From assembly GCF_014650335.1 (NCBI RefSeq), contig NZ_BMUT01000009.1:68889-132888 (forward strand): a stretch of 64,000 nt of DNA, read 5' to 3'. The stretch's first letter is position 1; every line of letters begins with the position of its first letter. Source of the stretch: Streptomyces hiroshimensis. GTDB taxonomy: Bacteria > Actinomycetota > Actinomycetes > Streptomycetales > Streptomycetaceae. The position numbers and the translations under genes were made by a program. Shown here one piece after another: positions 50,870-59,117 of this stretch. The notes beneath the pieces are model-generated. The model saw only the letters and a program-made list of their open reading frames with translations. It ran no database searches and was not told the origin of the DNA.

Positions 50870-52372
50870 ATGAGCATCCCCGAGCCCATGGACGACCCCT
50901 GGGCGGATGCAGGTCCCGGCGACCGCCTTCCCGTGTCCCGCCCCCGCCGCGGGGACGGCCAGCCGCGTGGCGAGCGCCACGACCGCGGCAGGGAGGACGG
51001 CTCCTGGTCGCAGGACGGCGGCGGTCAGGGCGGTCAGGGCCCCGCGGCCTTCGAGCGCGTGCCCCCCCAGGATCTGGATGCCGAGCAGTCCGTCCTCGGC
51101 GGCATGCTGCTGTCCAAGGACGCCATCGCCGACGTCGTCGAGGTCCTCAAGGGCCACGACTTCTACCGCCCGGCGCACGAGACGATCTACCAGGCCATCC
51201 TCGACCTCTACGCCAAGGGCGAGCCGGCCGACCCGATCACCGTCGCCGCCGAGCTCACCAAGCGCGGCGAGATCACCCGCGTCGGCGGCGCGCCCTACCT
51301 GCACTCCCTGGTCCAGACGGTCCCCACCGCGGCCAACGCCGAGTACTACGCCGAGATCGTCCACGAGCGCGCCGTCCTGCGCCGCCTGGTCGAGGCCGGC
51401 ACGCGCATCACCCAGATGGGATACGCCGCCGACGGCGACGTCGACGACATCGTCAACAAGGCCCAGGCCGAGGTCTACGCCGTCACCGAGCAGCGCACCA
51501 GCGAGGACTACCTCCCCCTGGGCGACATCATGGAGGGCGCGCTCGACGAGATCGAGGCGATCGGCTCGCGCAGCGGCGAGATGACCGGCGTCCCGACGGG
51601 CTTCACCGACCTCGACTCCCTGACGAACGGCCTGCACCCCGGCCAGATGATCGTCATCGCGGCCCGTCCGGCCATGGGTAAGTCCACCCTCGCGCTGGAC
51701 TTCGCCCGCGCCTGCTCGATCAAGCACAACATGCCGAGCGTGATCTTCTCGCTCGAAATGGGCCGCAACGAGATCGCGATGCGTCTGCTGTCCGCCGAGG
51801 CGCGCGTGGCCCTGCACCACATGCGCTCCGGCTCGATGACGGACGAGGACTGGACGCGGCTCGCCCGCCGGATGCCCGACGTCTCCGCCGCCCCGCTCTT
51901 CATCGACGACTCCCCGAACCTGTCGATGATGGAGATCCGCGCCAAGTGCCGCCGCCTGAAGCAGCGCAGCGGCATCAAGCTCGTGATCATCGACTATCTG
52001 CAGCTGATGCAGGCCGGCGGCGCCAAGCGCGCCGAGAGCCGTCAGCAGGAGGTCTCGGACATGTCCCGAAACCTCAAGCTGCTGGCCAAGGAGCTGGAGC
52101 TGCCGGTCATCGCGCTCTCGCAGCTGAACCGTGGCCCCGAGCAGCGCACGGACAAGAAGCCGATGGTCTCCGACCTGCGTGAATCCGGCTCCATCGAGCA
52201 GGACGCCGACATGGTCATCCTGCTCCACCGCGAGGATGCCTACGAGAAGGAGTCGCCCCGCGCGGGCGAGGCGGACATCATCGTCGGCAAGCACCGTAAC
52301 GGTCCGACGGCCACGATCACGGTGGCCTTCCAGGGCCACTACTCGCGCTTCGTGGACATGGCGCAGACCTGA
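50870..52372 (+). CDS. dnaB: Replicative DNA helicase DnaB
   Basis: DnaB is the hexameric fork helicase. The 500-residue protein has a 60-residue charged N-terminal extension (Arg/Gly/Asp-rich). The helical N-domain begins with Pro-Pro-Gln-Asp-Leu-Asp-Ala-Glu-Gln-Ser-Val-Leu-Gly. The RecA-like domain has Walker A Arg-Pro-Ala-Met-Gly-Lys-Ser-Thr and Walker B Leu-Val-Ile-Ile-Asp-Tyr-Leu-Gln. It is uninterrupted by an intein, unlike some mycobacterial DnaB genes. GGAGGAGG precedes the ATG. DciA (10837) is its presumed loading partner. Confidence 0.97.
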   Translation: MSIPEPMDDPWADAGPGDRLPVSRPRRGDGQPRGERHDRGREDGSWSQDGGGQGGQGPAAFERVPPQDLDAEQSVLGGMLLSKDAIADVVEVLKGHDFYRPAHETIYQAILDLYAKGEPADPITVAAELTKRGEITRVGGAPYLHSLVQTVPTAANAEYYAEIVHERAVLRRLVEAGTRITQMGYAADGDVDDIVNKAQAEVYAVTEQRTSEDYLPLGDIMEGALDEIEAIGSRSGEMTGVPTGFTDLDSLTNGLHPGQMIVIAARPAMGKSTLALDFARACSIKHNMPSVIFSLEMGRNEIAMRLLSAEARVALHHMRSGSMTDEDWTRLARRMPDVSAAPLFIDDSPNLSMMEIRAKCRRLKQRSGIKLVIIDYLQLMQAGGAKRAESRQQEVSDMSRNLKLLAKELELPVIALSQLNRGPEQRTDKKPMVSDLRESGSIEQDADMVILLHREDAYEKESPRAGEADIIVGKHRNGPTATITVAFQGHYSRFVDMAQT

Positions 52373-52431
52373 TCGGTCAGCGGTGGCAGTGCTGATCCCG
52401 GTTCTTGCTCCTCGGGGGTGAGGGCGAGGGG

Positions 52432-53526
52432 TCAGGGTGTGGTGGTGAGGGTGGGCCAGAGGGTGGTGGCGGTGAGGGGCCGGGCCAGGCGGCGTGCCCA
52501 GTAGGTTTCGTCACCGTCCTCGTCGCGCCAGGACCACAGGCGGGTGGTGGCGAGGTGGAGCGGGTTGAGCTGCGTGATGCCGATGGCGCCGTGGAGCTGG
52601 TGGGCGATGCGGGCGATCTCGGCGGCCGAGGCGGAGGCCTGGGTCTTCGCGGCGGCGATGGCGACGTGTGCGGCCGGGCCGCCGGGGTCCAGCGGGGCGG
52701 CGGCCTGGACGGCGGTACGGACCAGGGCGGTCTCCTCGATCAGCCGCGCTTCTTCCTGCTTGACGGCCTGGAAGCGGCTGAGCGGACGGCCGAACTGGGT
52801 GCGGGCGGTGGTGTGGGCGACCGTCAGGTCGACGCAGCGTTCGGCGGCACCGGCGATCAGGGCGGAGCGGGCCAGGGCCGCGCGGAGCCGGGCCTCGTCG
52901 AGCAGTTCGGGGGAGATCCGGCGGACCCGCGAGGCGGGGATCTCAAGGGTGGCAAGGAACAGGTCGTCGCGGGGTTCCTCCGCGAGGTTGCCGCCGGGGG
53001 TGAGGACGGCCTGGCCGGGGGGCAGGGTGAACAGGACAGGGCCGAAGGGGGCGGCGGCCAGGACGACCACCGCGGTGGCGGCGCGGGCCCAGGGGACACG
53101 GTGCAGGGTGCCGGTGACCAGCAGGGTGTCGTCGTCGCCCAGGCAGCCGGGCGAGCCGACGGGGGAGGCCGCCGGGCGGGCGTGACGGACGGTGAGCTCG
53201 GGGGCGATCGCGTAGCTGAGCGGGCCGCCCGGGACGGGGAGGCCGACGCGGCGCAGCAGGGGGCGGGCGACCAGGGCGGTCTCGGCGAGGGGGGCGGGGA
53301 CGGCGCGGTGTCCTGCTTCCCGGGCGGCGGCGAGGAGTTCGGCGGTGGAGGCGTCCTCGGAGGGGAGGGTCACGGCGTCGGGGGCGGTGGTGTTGGCGAC
53401 CGTGGCGATGGCGTCCGCAGCGGCGTAAAAGGCGGTGGTGTCGTAGGCGTCGGCGGAGATGACGGGGGTGCCGGTGTCGATCGTGTGGGTGTCGATCGTG
53501 TCGGTGTCGATCGTGTCGGTGTTCAT
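52432..53526 (-). CDS. Acyl-CoA dehydrogenase, second-subunit type
   Basis: The 364-residue protein has an acyl-CoA dehydrogenase fold with an N-terminal half poor in FAD motifs. The C-terminal half has Phe-Gly-Arg-Pro-Leu-Ser-Arg-Phe-Gln-Ala-Val-Lys and His-Gln-Leu-His-Gly-Ala-Ile-Gly-Ile-Thr. The first 18 residues are a repeat of Thr-Asp/His-Thr-Ile-Asp from a tandem 15-bp DNA repeat (53479-53526), so the real start may be downstream. Its start overlaps the stop of the other dehydrogenase by one base (TGATG). Such pairs form alpha2-beta2 enzymes in steroid side-chain degradation; that this is one is inference. Confidence 0.8.
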   Translation of the reverse strand: MNTDTIDTDTIDTHTIDTGTPVISADAYDTTAFYAAADAIATVANTTAPDAVTLPSEDASTAELLAAAREAGHRAVPAPLAETALVARPLLRRVGLPVPGGPLSYAIAPELTVRHARPAASPVGSPGCLGDDDTLLVTGTLHRVPWARAATAVVVLAAAPFGPVLFTLPPGQAVLTPGGNLAEEPRDDLFLATLEIPASRVRRISPELLDEARLRAALARSALIAGAAERCVDLTVAHTTARTQFGRPLSRFQAVKQEEARLIEETALVRTAVQAAAPLDPGGPAAHVAIAAAKTQASASAAEIARIAHQLHGAIGITQLNPLHLATTRLWSWRDEDGDETYWARRLARPLTATTLWPTLTTTP

Positions 53527-54695
53527 CAGTGCTGCTCCAGACCTCGAGTGATGATGCCGCGAAGGATTTCGTTGGTGCCGCCGCGCAGGGTGTAGCCGGG
53601 GCTGTGCAGCAGGGCGAAGGCGAGCAGTTCGGGGTGGCTGCCGGGGGTGGCGTGCGGGTCCGCCGGGGTCGGCAGGATGCTGCGGACGGTGTCGACCAGC
53701 GCGCCCTCCAGGCGGGTACCGAGGTCTTTGACCAGGGCGGCCTGGGTGTCGGGCGAGTGCCCGGCGTCCAGGGCCGCGGCCACGCCGAGGGACAGCCGGC
53801 GGACACTGTGCAGGCGGGCCGTGAGGATGCCGATCTGGGTGAGCTGGTCGGCGGTGGCCGGGCGCTGCTCCAGTTCGCGGAGCAGGGAGACCAGCAGGGG
53901 GAAGGTGGACAGGTAGCGTTCCGGGCCGCTGCGTTCGAAGGCGAGTTCACCGGTGACCTGCTTCCAGCCGCTGCCCCGCTCCCCGAGCAGCATGCCGTCG
54001 GGGATGTCGACGCCTTCGAGGTGGACGGCGTTGAAGCGGTGCTCGCCGCTCATCAGGTGGATCGGCTCGACCCGTACGCCCGATGCGCGCAGGTCGACGA
54101 TGAACTGGCTGAGCCCTGCGTGCTTGTCCTCGGCGTCGTCGGTGCGGGCAAGGACGATGGCGTAGTCGTTGACGTGGGCGCCGCCGGTCCACATCTTGGT
54201 GCCGGTCAACCGCCAGCCGTCGGCGGTGCGTTCGGCGCGCGTGGCGACCGAGGCGAGGTCGGAGCCGCTGTTCTTCTCGCTCATGCCGATGGAGAAGAAG
54301 CACTGCCCTGCGGCGATCCGGGGCAGGAAGAAACGGCGCTGCTCCTCGGTGCCGTGCCGGAGGATGGACGGGCCGGCCTGCCGGTCGGAGACCCAGTGCG
54401 CGCTGACCGGGGCTCCGGCGGCGAGCAGCTCCTCTATCACCACATAGCGGTCCAGGAACCCGCGGCCTGCACCGCCGTACTCGGTGGGCAGGGCCATGCC
54501 GACCCAGCCGCGCTCGGCGAGGCGGCGGCTGAAGCCGGGGTCCCAGCCGGCCAGCCAGGAGTCGGGGCGGCCGAGCACGGTGCCGCGGGCGCGCTCCTCG
54601 TCGACGAAGGCACGGACCTCGGCGCGGAGCCTGCGGGCCGATTCGGGCAGGGAGACATCGGGGAAGGCGATCGGGGAAAGTGTCGAAGGAGACAT
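53526..54695 (-). CDS. Acyl-CoA dehydrogenase
   Basis: The 389-residue flavoenzyme starts at ATG 54695 and oxidises acyl-CoA to enoyl-CoA. It shows Trp-Val-Gly-Met-Ala-Leu-Pro-Thr-Glu-Tyr-Gly-Gly near 57, Met-Ser-Glu-Lys-Asn-Ser-Gly-Ser-Asp-Leu-Ala-Ser (FAD and substrate loop), Gly-Thr-Lys-Met-Trp-Thr-Gly-Gly-Ala and the C-terminal Gly-Gly-Thr-Asn-Glu-Ile-Leu-Arg-Gly. There is a Gly at the place of the MCAD-type catalytic Glu (Tyr-Glu-Gly), so the base lies elsewhere. It is coupled to the second dehydrogenase and preceded by CoA transferase genes. The substrate is unknown. Confidence 0.87.
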   Translation of the reverse strand: MSPSTLSPIAFPDVSLPESARRLRAEVRAFVDEERARGTVLGRPDSWLAGWDPGFSRRLAERGWVGMALPTEYGGAGRGFLDRYVVIEELLAAGAPVSAHWVSDRQAGPSILRHGTEEQRRFFLPRIAAGQCFFSIGMSEKNSGSDLASVATRAERTADGWRLTGTKMWTGGAHVNDYAIVLARTDDAEDKHAGLSQFIVDLRASGVRVEPIHLMSGEHRFNAVHLEGVDIPDGMLLGERGSGWKQVTGELAFERSGPERYLSTFPLLVSLLRELEQRPATADQLTQIGILTARLHSVRRLSLGVAAALDAGHSPDTQAALVKDLGTRLEGALVDTVRSILPTPADPHATPGSHPELLAFALLHSPGYTLRGGTNEILRGIITRGLEQH

Positions 54696-54736
54696 GGATT
54701 GTCCGCTCCCGGGGTCGATGAATTGACTGATGCGTT

Positions 54737-55930
54737 TCAGGCCGCGGCGTGCAGCAGGGAAGGGTCGAAGCCGGCTTCGCGGAGCACCTCGTCGGTGTGC
54801 TGGCCGATGCCCGGGCAGGGCCGCAGCTCCGGCTCCGGGTCGGCCGAGTAGCGCACCGGGCGGCCGATGACCCGGTAGCGGCCCTCGGTGGGGTGTTCGG
54901 CCTCGTACAGCAGGCCGCCCTCTTGGGCGTAGGCGGTGGTGGCGGCGGAGGCCAGGTCGAGCACGGGGGCGGCGGCGATGCCCGCCCGGTCGCAGAACGC
55001 CTGCCACTCGGCGCTGGTGTGCCGCAGCGTCAGCCCCGCGAGCAGCGGATAGAACGCGTCGGCGTTGCGGTCCCGGTCGGGGGCGGTGGAGAAGCGCGGG
55101 TCGGTGGCCAGTTCGGGGCGGCCTACGAAGGCGGTGAAATCCCGCCAGTTGCGGTCGCTGTGCGGCAGGATGCACATCCAGCCGTCGGCGGTGCGCAGGG
55201 CCCGGCGCTGCGGGCTGAGCGAGCGGGGCGAGCCGAAGGCTCCGTCGGCCTCCAGGGCGGCCGCTCCCAGGTGCTCGACCAGGTTGAAGGCGAGCATGGT
55301 GTCGGCCATCGGGACCTCGATGTGCTGTCCGGTGCCGCCGTGCTCCCGGTAGTGCAGCGCGGCCAGTACCGACTGGGCGATCTGCATGCCGCAGATCTTG
55401 TCGGCGAGGACGGTGGGAACGTAGTGCGGCTGGCCGGAGACCTGGTGGTTGAGCCAGACCAGGCCGCTGGCCGCCTGGATGATGTCGTCGTAGGCGGCGT
55501 GCGTGCCGTAACGGCTGTCGCTGCGGAAGCCCTGAGCATTGGCGTAGATCAGGCCGGGGTTGACGGCCGCGGCCTCGTCGTAGCCGAGGCGGAGCTTCTC
55601 CAGGGCCTGCGGGCGCAGGTTGGTGATGAAGACGTCGGCGGTGCGCAGCAGGGCGAGCAGGGCGTCGCGGCCGTGCGGGGCCTTGAGGTCGATGGCGGCG
55701 CTGCGCTTGTTGCGGTTCAGGTTGAGCGCCGGGCCGCCCATGCCGGGGTGGCGCCGCGGCGGGTAGTGGCGCGTCATGTCGCCCGTGGGCGGCTCGACCT
55801 TGATCACGTCCGCGCCCAGGTCACCGAGTTCCTTGGCGGCGTACGGGGCCATGATCACGCTGGCCAGTTCGATGACGCGGACTCCGGCGAGGAGTCCGCG
55901 GCCGGACGGGCCGCTCGGCTTCTCGGACAT
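54737..55930 (-). CDS. CaiB/BaiF family (type III) CoA transferase
   Basis: The 397-residue enzyme starts at ATG 55930. It shows Leu-Ala-Gly-Val-Arg-Val-Ile-Glu-Leu-Ala-Ser-Val-Ile-Met-Ala-Pro-Tyr-Ala near the N-terminus, Gly-Ala-Asp-Val-Ile-Lys-Val-Glu-Pro-Pro and Leu-Asn-Arg-Asn-Lys-Arg-Ser. The catalytic aspartate lies in Glu-Val-Pro-Met-Ala-Asp-Thr-Met. It moves CoA between acids without a covalent CoA-protein intermediate of the class I kind. Layout suggests it activates the acid that the downstream dehydrogenase pair oxidises (inference). Confidence 0.88.
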   Translation of the reverse strand: MSEKPSGPSGRGLLAGVRVIELASVIMAPYAAKELGDLGADVIKVEPPTGDMTRHYPPRRHPGMGGPALNLNRNKRSAAIDLKAPHGRDALLALLRTADVFITNLRPQALEKLRLGYDEAAAVNPGLIYANAQGFRSDSRYGTHAAYDDIIQAASGLVWLNHQVSGQPHYVPTVLADKICGMQIAQSVLAALHYREHGGTGQHIEVPMADTMLAFNLVEHLGAAALEADGAFGSPRSLSPQRRALRTADGWMCILPHSDRNWRDFTAFVGRPELATDPRFSTAPDRDRNADAFYPLLAGLTLRHTSAEWQAFCDRAGIAAAPVLDLASAATTAYAQEGGLLYEAEHPTEGRYRVIGRPVRYSADPEPELRPCPGIGQHTDEVLREAGFDPSLLHAAA

Positions 55931-55983
55931 CTTGCGGTGCCTCCTGGGGTATCGGGTGGGGCGGTACGGGCGGCGGCGGTATC

Positions 55984-56034
55984 GCGCCCCGAAGGGGCGC
56001 GGGGAACTGCGCGACCAGCCACGACGCGCCCGCA
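55984..56034. repeat. Common Streptomyces intergenic element
   Basis: GCGCCCC-GAA-GGGGCGC hairpin followed by GGGGAACTGCGCGACCAGCC and ACGACGCGCCCGCAG. I recall this sequence as a highly repeated intergenic element in Streptomyces genomes. Here it sits between the two CoA-transferase genes and may end transcription. Confidence 0.75.
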
Positions 56035-56064
56035 GGTGACGTACTGGACTTCGAGCGGAGCGCT

Positions 56065-57510
56065 TTAGCGCCACTGGAGCGCGGCAGACCCGAGCGGGGA
56101 ACGCCGGCCGGGCTGTGGGACCGTGCGCCCGCTGTACGCGAACGGTGTCGCCGGTTCGGTGAGCGGGCCGAAGTCGGTCTCGGCGGTCGACAGCGCGGCG
56201 AACGGCGTGCGCCCGGGCCGGGGCAGGTCGAGTACGTCCTCCCGTGCAAGCAGCCCGAGCTCCTGCACCCAGTGGCAGACCCCGGCCAAGGTCACGCGGA
56301 TCCGCCAGGAGCCGCCCTCGGTCGCACGCCGGCGCAGGACCGTTGCCACGGCGGCGGCCCCGAGGTAGGCGGCGAGGTAGTCGTTGAGCAGGTACGTCGG
56401 CGGCAGCGACGGCCGGTCGGTCCACTCCTCGACGGCGAATCCGGTCGCCGAGCAGGCGAGTTGGTCGAACCCGCCGCGTTCGCCCCAGGGTCCTTCGGCG
56501 CCCCAGGCGTGGTATTCGAGGGTGATGAGTCCGGGGCGGCGCCGGACGAGTTCCTCGGCCTGTGCCCCGTGCCGGGCCAGTCCCCGGTAGGCGTGCACGA
56601 AGACGTCCGCGTCCTGGAGCGCATCCTGGAAGGCCGCACGGTCGTGATCGTCGCGCAGGTCGCAGTAGGCATTGCGCTTGCCGCCACCGGTCATCGCGAT
56701 CATCGGGATCGGGTCGGGGCGGTCGGGACGCGACAAGTGCAGCACGTCGGCGCCGAACTGGGCGAGGAGCCGCGCCCCGACGGGACCCGCGATGACATGG
56801 GTGAGATCGAGCACCCGTACGCCCGCGAGCGCCTCATCGTCCTCACCGATCGGCTCCAGCGGCCGGACCGGTCCGTCACCGACGCGTTCGATCTCGACGA
56901 CCGGACGCCGGGCCACGTACCGCCCGGCGGGGTGCGCGAGCCACTCGTCGCGGGTGCGCACGGCGCAGGCGACGCCACCCCGCGCGCAGATGGCCTCCTC
57001 CAGCGCGAAGGCGTCCCAGTCGGCCGTGGCCTGCGCGATCCCCACCTTGTCGAGCCCGCACCCGAGCACGGAGCAGACCGCGTCCCGCAGATGCGGATAG
57101 GTGGTGATGAGGAAGATCCACCGGCCGTCGCGCGCCCGGTAGAAGTCGTTGTTGCCGAGCAGCGTCGGATCGTCGAGGAGAGCGCCGATCGGGCGCCCCG
57201 AGAGCGTCGTGTGATACGTGGCCATGAGCTGGTCGATCGCGGCCCCGGCCTGCACCTCCACCCTCTGGTGCCGGTGACCGCGCTGTTCGCCGACCGCCGC
57301 CGTCTGCCGCCCGAAGACACCGATCGCGGCGGACATGGCATCGGCGAGGCGGTGCACCGAGGGCACCAGGGGATCGGCTCCGACGACGGTGATGTCCTCG
57401 GCTCCCCGGGCCGGATCAGGGTCGCCGAGGGTGTGCAGCAGCCGGGAGACGATCTCGCCGGTGGGCGTCGGCGGTGTCGGCTCGGTCGTGGTCAGCGTGT
57501 GCGAAGTCAT
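56065..57510 (-). CDS. CaiB-family protein with permuted domain order
   Basis: The 481-residue protein carries the usual CaiB N-terminal signature (Leu-Ala-Gly-Val-Arg-Val-Leu-Asp-Leu-Thr-His-Val-Ile-Ala-Gly-Pro) only at about residue 228. The preceding part looks like the normal C-terminal half, with Arg-Val-Glu-Val-Gln-Ala-Gly-Ala-Ala near 83 and Tyr-Arg-Ala-Arg-Asp-Gly-Arg-Trp-Ile-Phe near 125. After the Rossmann-like half the protein ends soon after a second Arg-Val-Thr-Leu-Ala-Gly. No clear catalytic Asp is seen at the standard place. It may be a partner of the other CoA transferase or a dehydratase/racemase variant. Confidence 0.78.
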   Translation of the reverse strand: MTSHTLTTTEPTPPTPTGEIVSRLLHTLGDPDPARGAEDITVVGADPLVPSVHRLADAMSAAIGVFGRQTAAVGEQRGHRHQRVEVQAGAAIDQLMATYHTTLSGRPIGALLDDPTLLGNNDFYRARDGRWIFLITTYPHLRDAVCSVLGCGLDKVGIAQATADWDAFALEEAICARGGVACAVRTRDEWLAHPAGRYVARRPVVEIERVGDGPVRPLEPIGEDDEALAGVRVLDLTHVIAGPVGARLLAQFGADVLHLSRPDRPDPIPMIAMTGGGKRNAYCDLRDDHDRAAFQDALQDADVFVHAYRGLARHGAQAEELVRRRPGLITLEYHAWGAEGPWGERGGFDQLACSATGFAVEEWTDRPSLPPTYLLNDYLAAYLGAAAVATVLRRRATEGGSWRIRVTLAGVCHWVQELGLLAREDVLDLPRPGRTPFAALSTAETDFGPLTEPATPFAYSGRTVPQPGRRSPLGSAALQWR

Positions 57511-57579
57511 GCCGGGATGCTCGTTCCCAGCGCTGCGCGAGCGCCTGGACTCACGGATATCCGTGAATCGATGCGGATG

Positions 57580-58317
57580 TCACATCCGCCTCTCCTGGAT
57601 GTGCGCGAGCAGCCGGGCCGCCGCCCGGTCCAGGCGCAGCCGCTCCGAGCGGCCGCGACGCCGGTGCGTCAGAACGAGGGCGCCCGTGACGACGGGGCCG
57701 TCCGTGACGGGGATCGCGAGCGCGCTGACCTCGGGATCGGCCAGACCCTCGCTGCGGCTGACGCGCGACGCGCGGATCGCCGGAAGAGCGCGGCGGAACT
57801 CCGCGACCGCCTCGGGGTCATGGCGGGCGAGCTCGTCGAGCAGGCCGTGGCGCTCCGCCTCGTCGGTGAAGGCCAGCAGCAGCCGGCCTGCGGCGGTGCG
57901 CAGCAGCGGCCGGGCCATGTGCTCGTCGGCAAGCGGCAGGAGGCGGGGGATCTCGTCCTCGCCGCCGCGCGCGAGGTGCACGGCGTCGAGCCCCACCCGC
58001 ACCGTGAGCAGCACCGGGGTACCCGCGACGCGGCTCAGTTCGTTGAGCTCGGCCTGACTGATCTGCGGGACGACCCGGCCCGCGATGAGGTTGAGGACAT
58101 GCGGGGCGGGTCCGAGCCTGAAGCGCCCGTGCCGTTCCAGCAGAAAGCCGGTCGCGGCAAGGCCGCCCACCAGGTCCTGCACCGAGCTCGCCGGCGCCCC
58201 GACCGTCCGCGCCAACTCGGCCACGGTCACCCCGCCCGGCTCCCGCGCGGCGGCCTCCAGGATCCACGCGACCCGGTCCACCGTACGGTGACGCCGCCGC
58301 CGGCCGTGCTCGCTCAT
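57580..58317 (-). CDS. IclR-family transcriptional regulator
   Basis: The 245-residue protein has an N-terminal winged helix (about 12-65) with Ala-Glu-Leu-Ala-Arg-Thr-Val-Gly-Ala-Pro-Ala-Ser-Ser-Val. The effector domain follows, with Ala-Gly-Arg-Leu-Leu-Leu-Ala-Phe-Thr-Asp and Ile-Arg-Ala-Ser-Arg-Val-Ser-Arg-Ser-Glu-Gly. It is encoded upstream of, and in the same direction as, the CoA transferase and dehydrogenase genes and is their likely local regulator. It may also be the first gene of the transcript (69-bp gap). Confidence 0.9.
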   Translation of the reverse strand: MSEHGRRRRHRTVDRVAWILEAAAREPGGVTVAELARTVGAPASSVQDLVGGLAATGFLLERHGRFRLGPAPHVLNLIAGRVVPQISQAELNELSRVAGTPVLLTVRVGLDAVHLARGGEDEIPRLLPLADEHMARPLLRTAAGRLLLAFTDEAERHGLLDELARHDPEAVAEFRRALPAIRASRVSRSEGLADPEVSALAIPVTDGPVVTGALVLTHRRRGRSERLRLDRAAARLLAHIQERRM

Positions 58318-58435
58318 CCCGCCCCACCTGCTCCTTACCTGGTCCTTCTTGTACGCCGCCGGCCATCAGCGCCGACACGGCCCGTCGATTCATTCCGATC
58401 GAGGGCCTACTCGGGTGCTCAGGTTGAGGGCCTAC

Positions 58436-59038
58436 TCAGCGGCTCAGGGCGGCGGTTTTGATCTCGCGCTGGGCGAAGACGTGCTCACGGCGGTCCGCCA
58501 TCTGCCGCAACGCGTCCTTGCGGTCCCGCTTGGAGAGCCGGTCGAGGTACGTGTGGCCGAGGAGGTGGTCGGTCTCGTGCTGCAGGCACCGGGCGAAATA
58601 GCCCGTCCCTTCGACGACGACGGGGTTGCCGTCCTTGTCGAACCCGCGGACGACGGCACGATCGGTACGGGGGACCGCCATGGTGGCGCCGGGCACGGAC
58701 AGACAGCCCTCGCTGTCGTCGATGAGCCGGCGGCTGCCCGGATCGGGCAGGTCCAGAACCGGGTTGATGACGTGGCCGACATGCCGGATCCCGTAGTCGT
58801 CCGGGCAGTCGTACACGAACAGGCGTAGGTCGACACCCACCTGATTCGCGGCCAGTCCGGCGCCGTCGGCCACGTGCATCGTCAGGAACATGTCGTCGAT
58901 CAACGCCGACAATTCCGGAGTGCCGAACTCGGTCACCTCCTGGCAGGGACGGTGCAGGATCTCCTCGCCCACGACCGTGATCCGGCGTACCGAACCCCGT
59001 GCCGAACCCCGTGCCGAACCCCGTGCCGGCTCCGTCAT
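58436..59038 (-). CDS. def: Peptide deformylase
   Basis: The metalloenzyme removes the formyl group from nascent proteins. The 200-residue protein starts at ATG 59038 (GGGGGAGA upstream). The three motifs are intact: Gly-Ala-Gly-Leu-Ala-Ala-Asn-Gln, Glu-Gly-Cys-Leu-Ser and Gln-His-Glu-Thr-Asp-His-Leu. The N-terminus holds three Gly-Ser-(Ala/Val)-Arg repeats from a 12-bp tandem DNA repeat (58993-59029). It is divergent from an ArsR-like regulator across a promoter with four palindromic boxes. It may be an extra deformylase beside a housekeeping one. Confidence 0.94.
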   Translation of the reverse strand: MTEPARGSARGSARGSVRRITVVGEEILHRPCQEVTEFGTPELSALIDDMFLTMHVADGAGLAANQVGVDLRLFVYDCPDDYGIRHVGHVINPVLDLPDPGSRRLIDDSEGCLSVPGATMAVPRTDRAVVRGFDKDGNPVVVEGTGYFARCLQHETDHLLGHTYLDRLSKRDRKDALRQMADRREHVFAQREIKTAALSR

Positions 59039-59061
59039 TGCTGTCTCCCCCTCTTGTTGAT

Positions 59062-59117
59062 CTCGCCAAGTCTTCTCGCTTGCCAAGATCTTTGCAAAGT
59101 AGCAGACTTTGCAAAGT
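59062..59117. promoter_or_regulatory. Four-box operator between def and the ArsR-like gene
   Basis: Boxes CTCGCCAAG (59062-59070), CTTGCCAAG (59079-59087), CTTTGCAAAG (59090-59099) and CTTTGCAAAG (59107-59116) occur in the 77-bp divergent gap, the first pair and the last pair each repeating at 17 bp. The last two are perfect palindromes, and the final one (extended ACTTTGCAAAGT) covers the GTG start of the regulator. A likely self-regulating operator. Confidence 0.75.
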
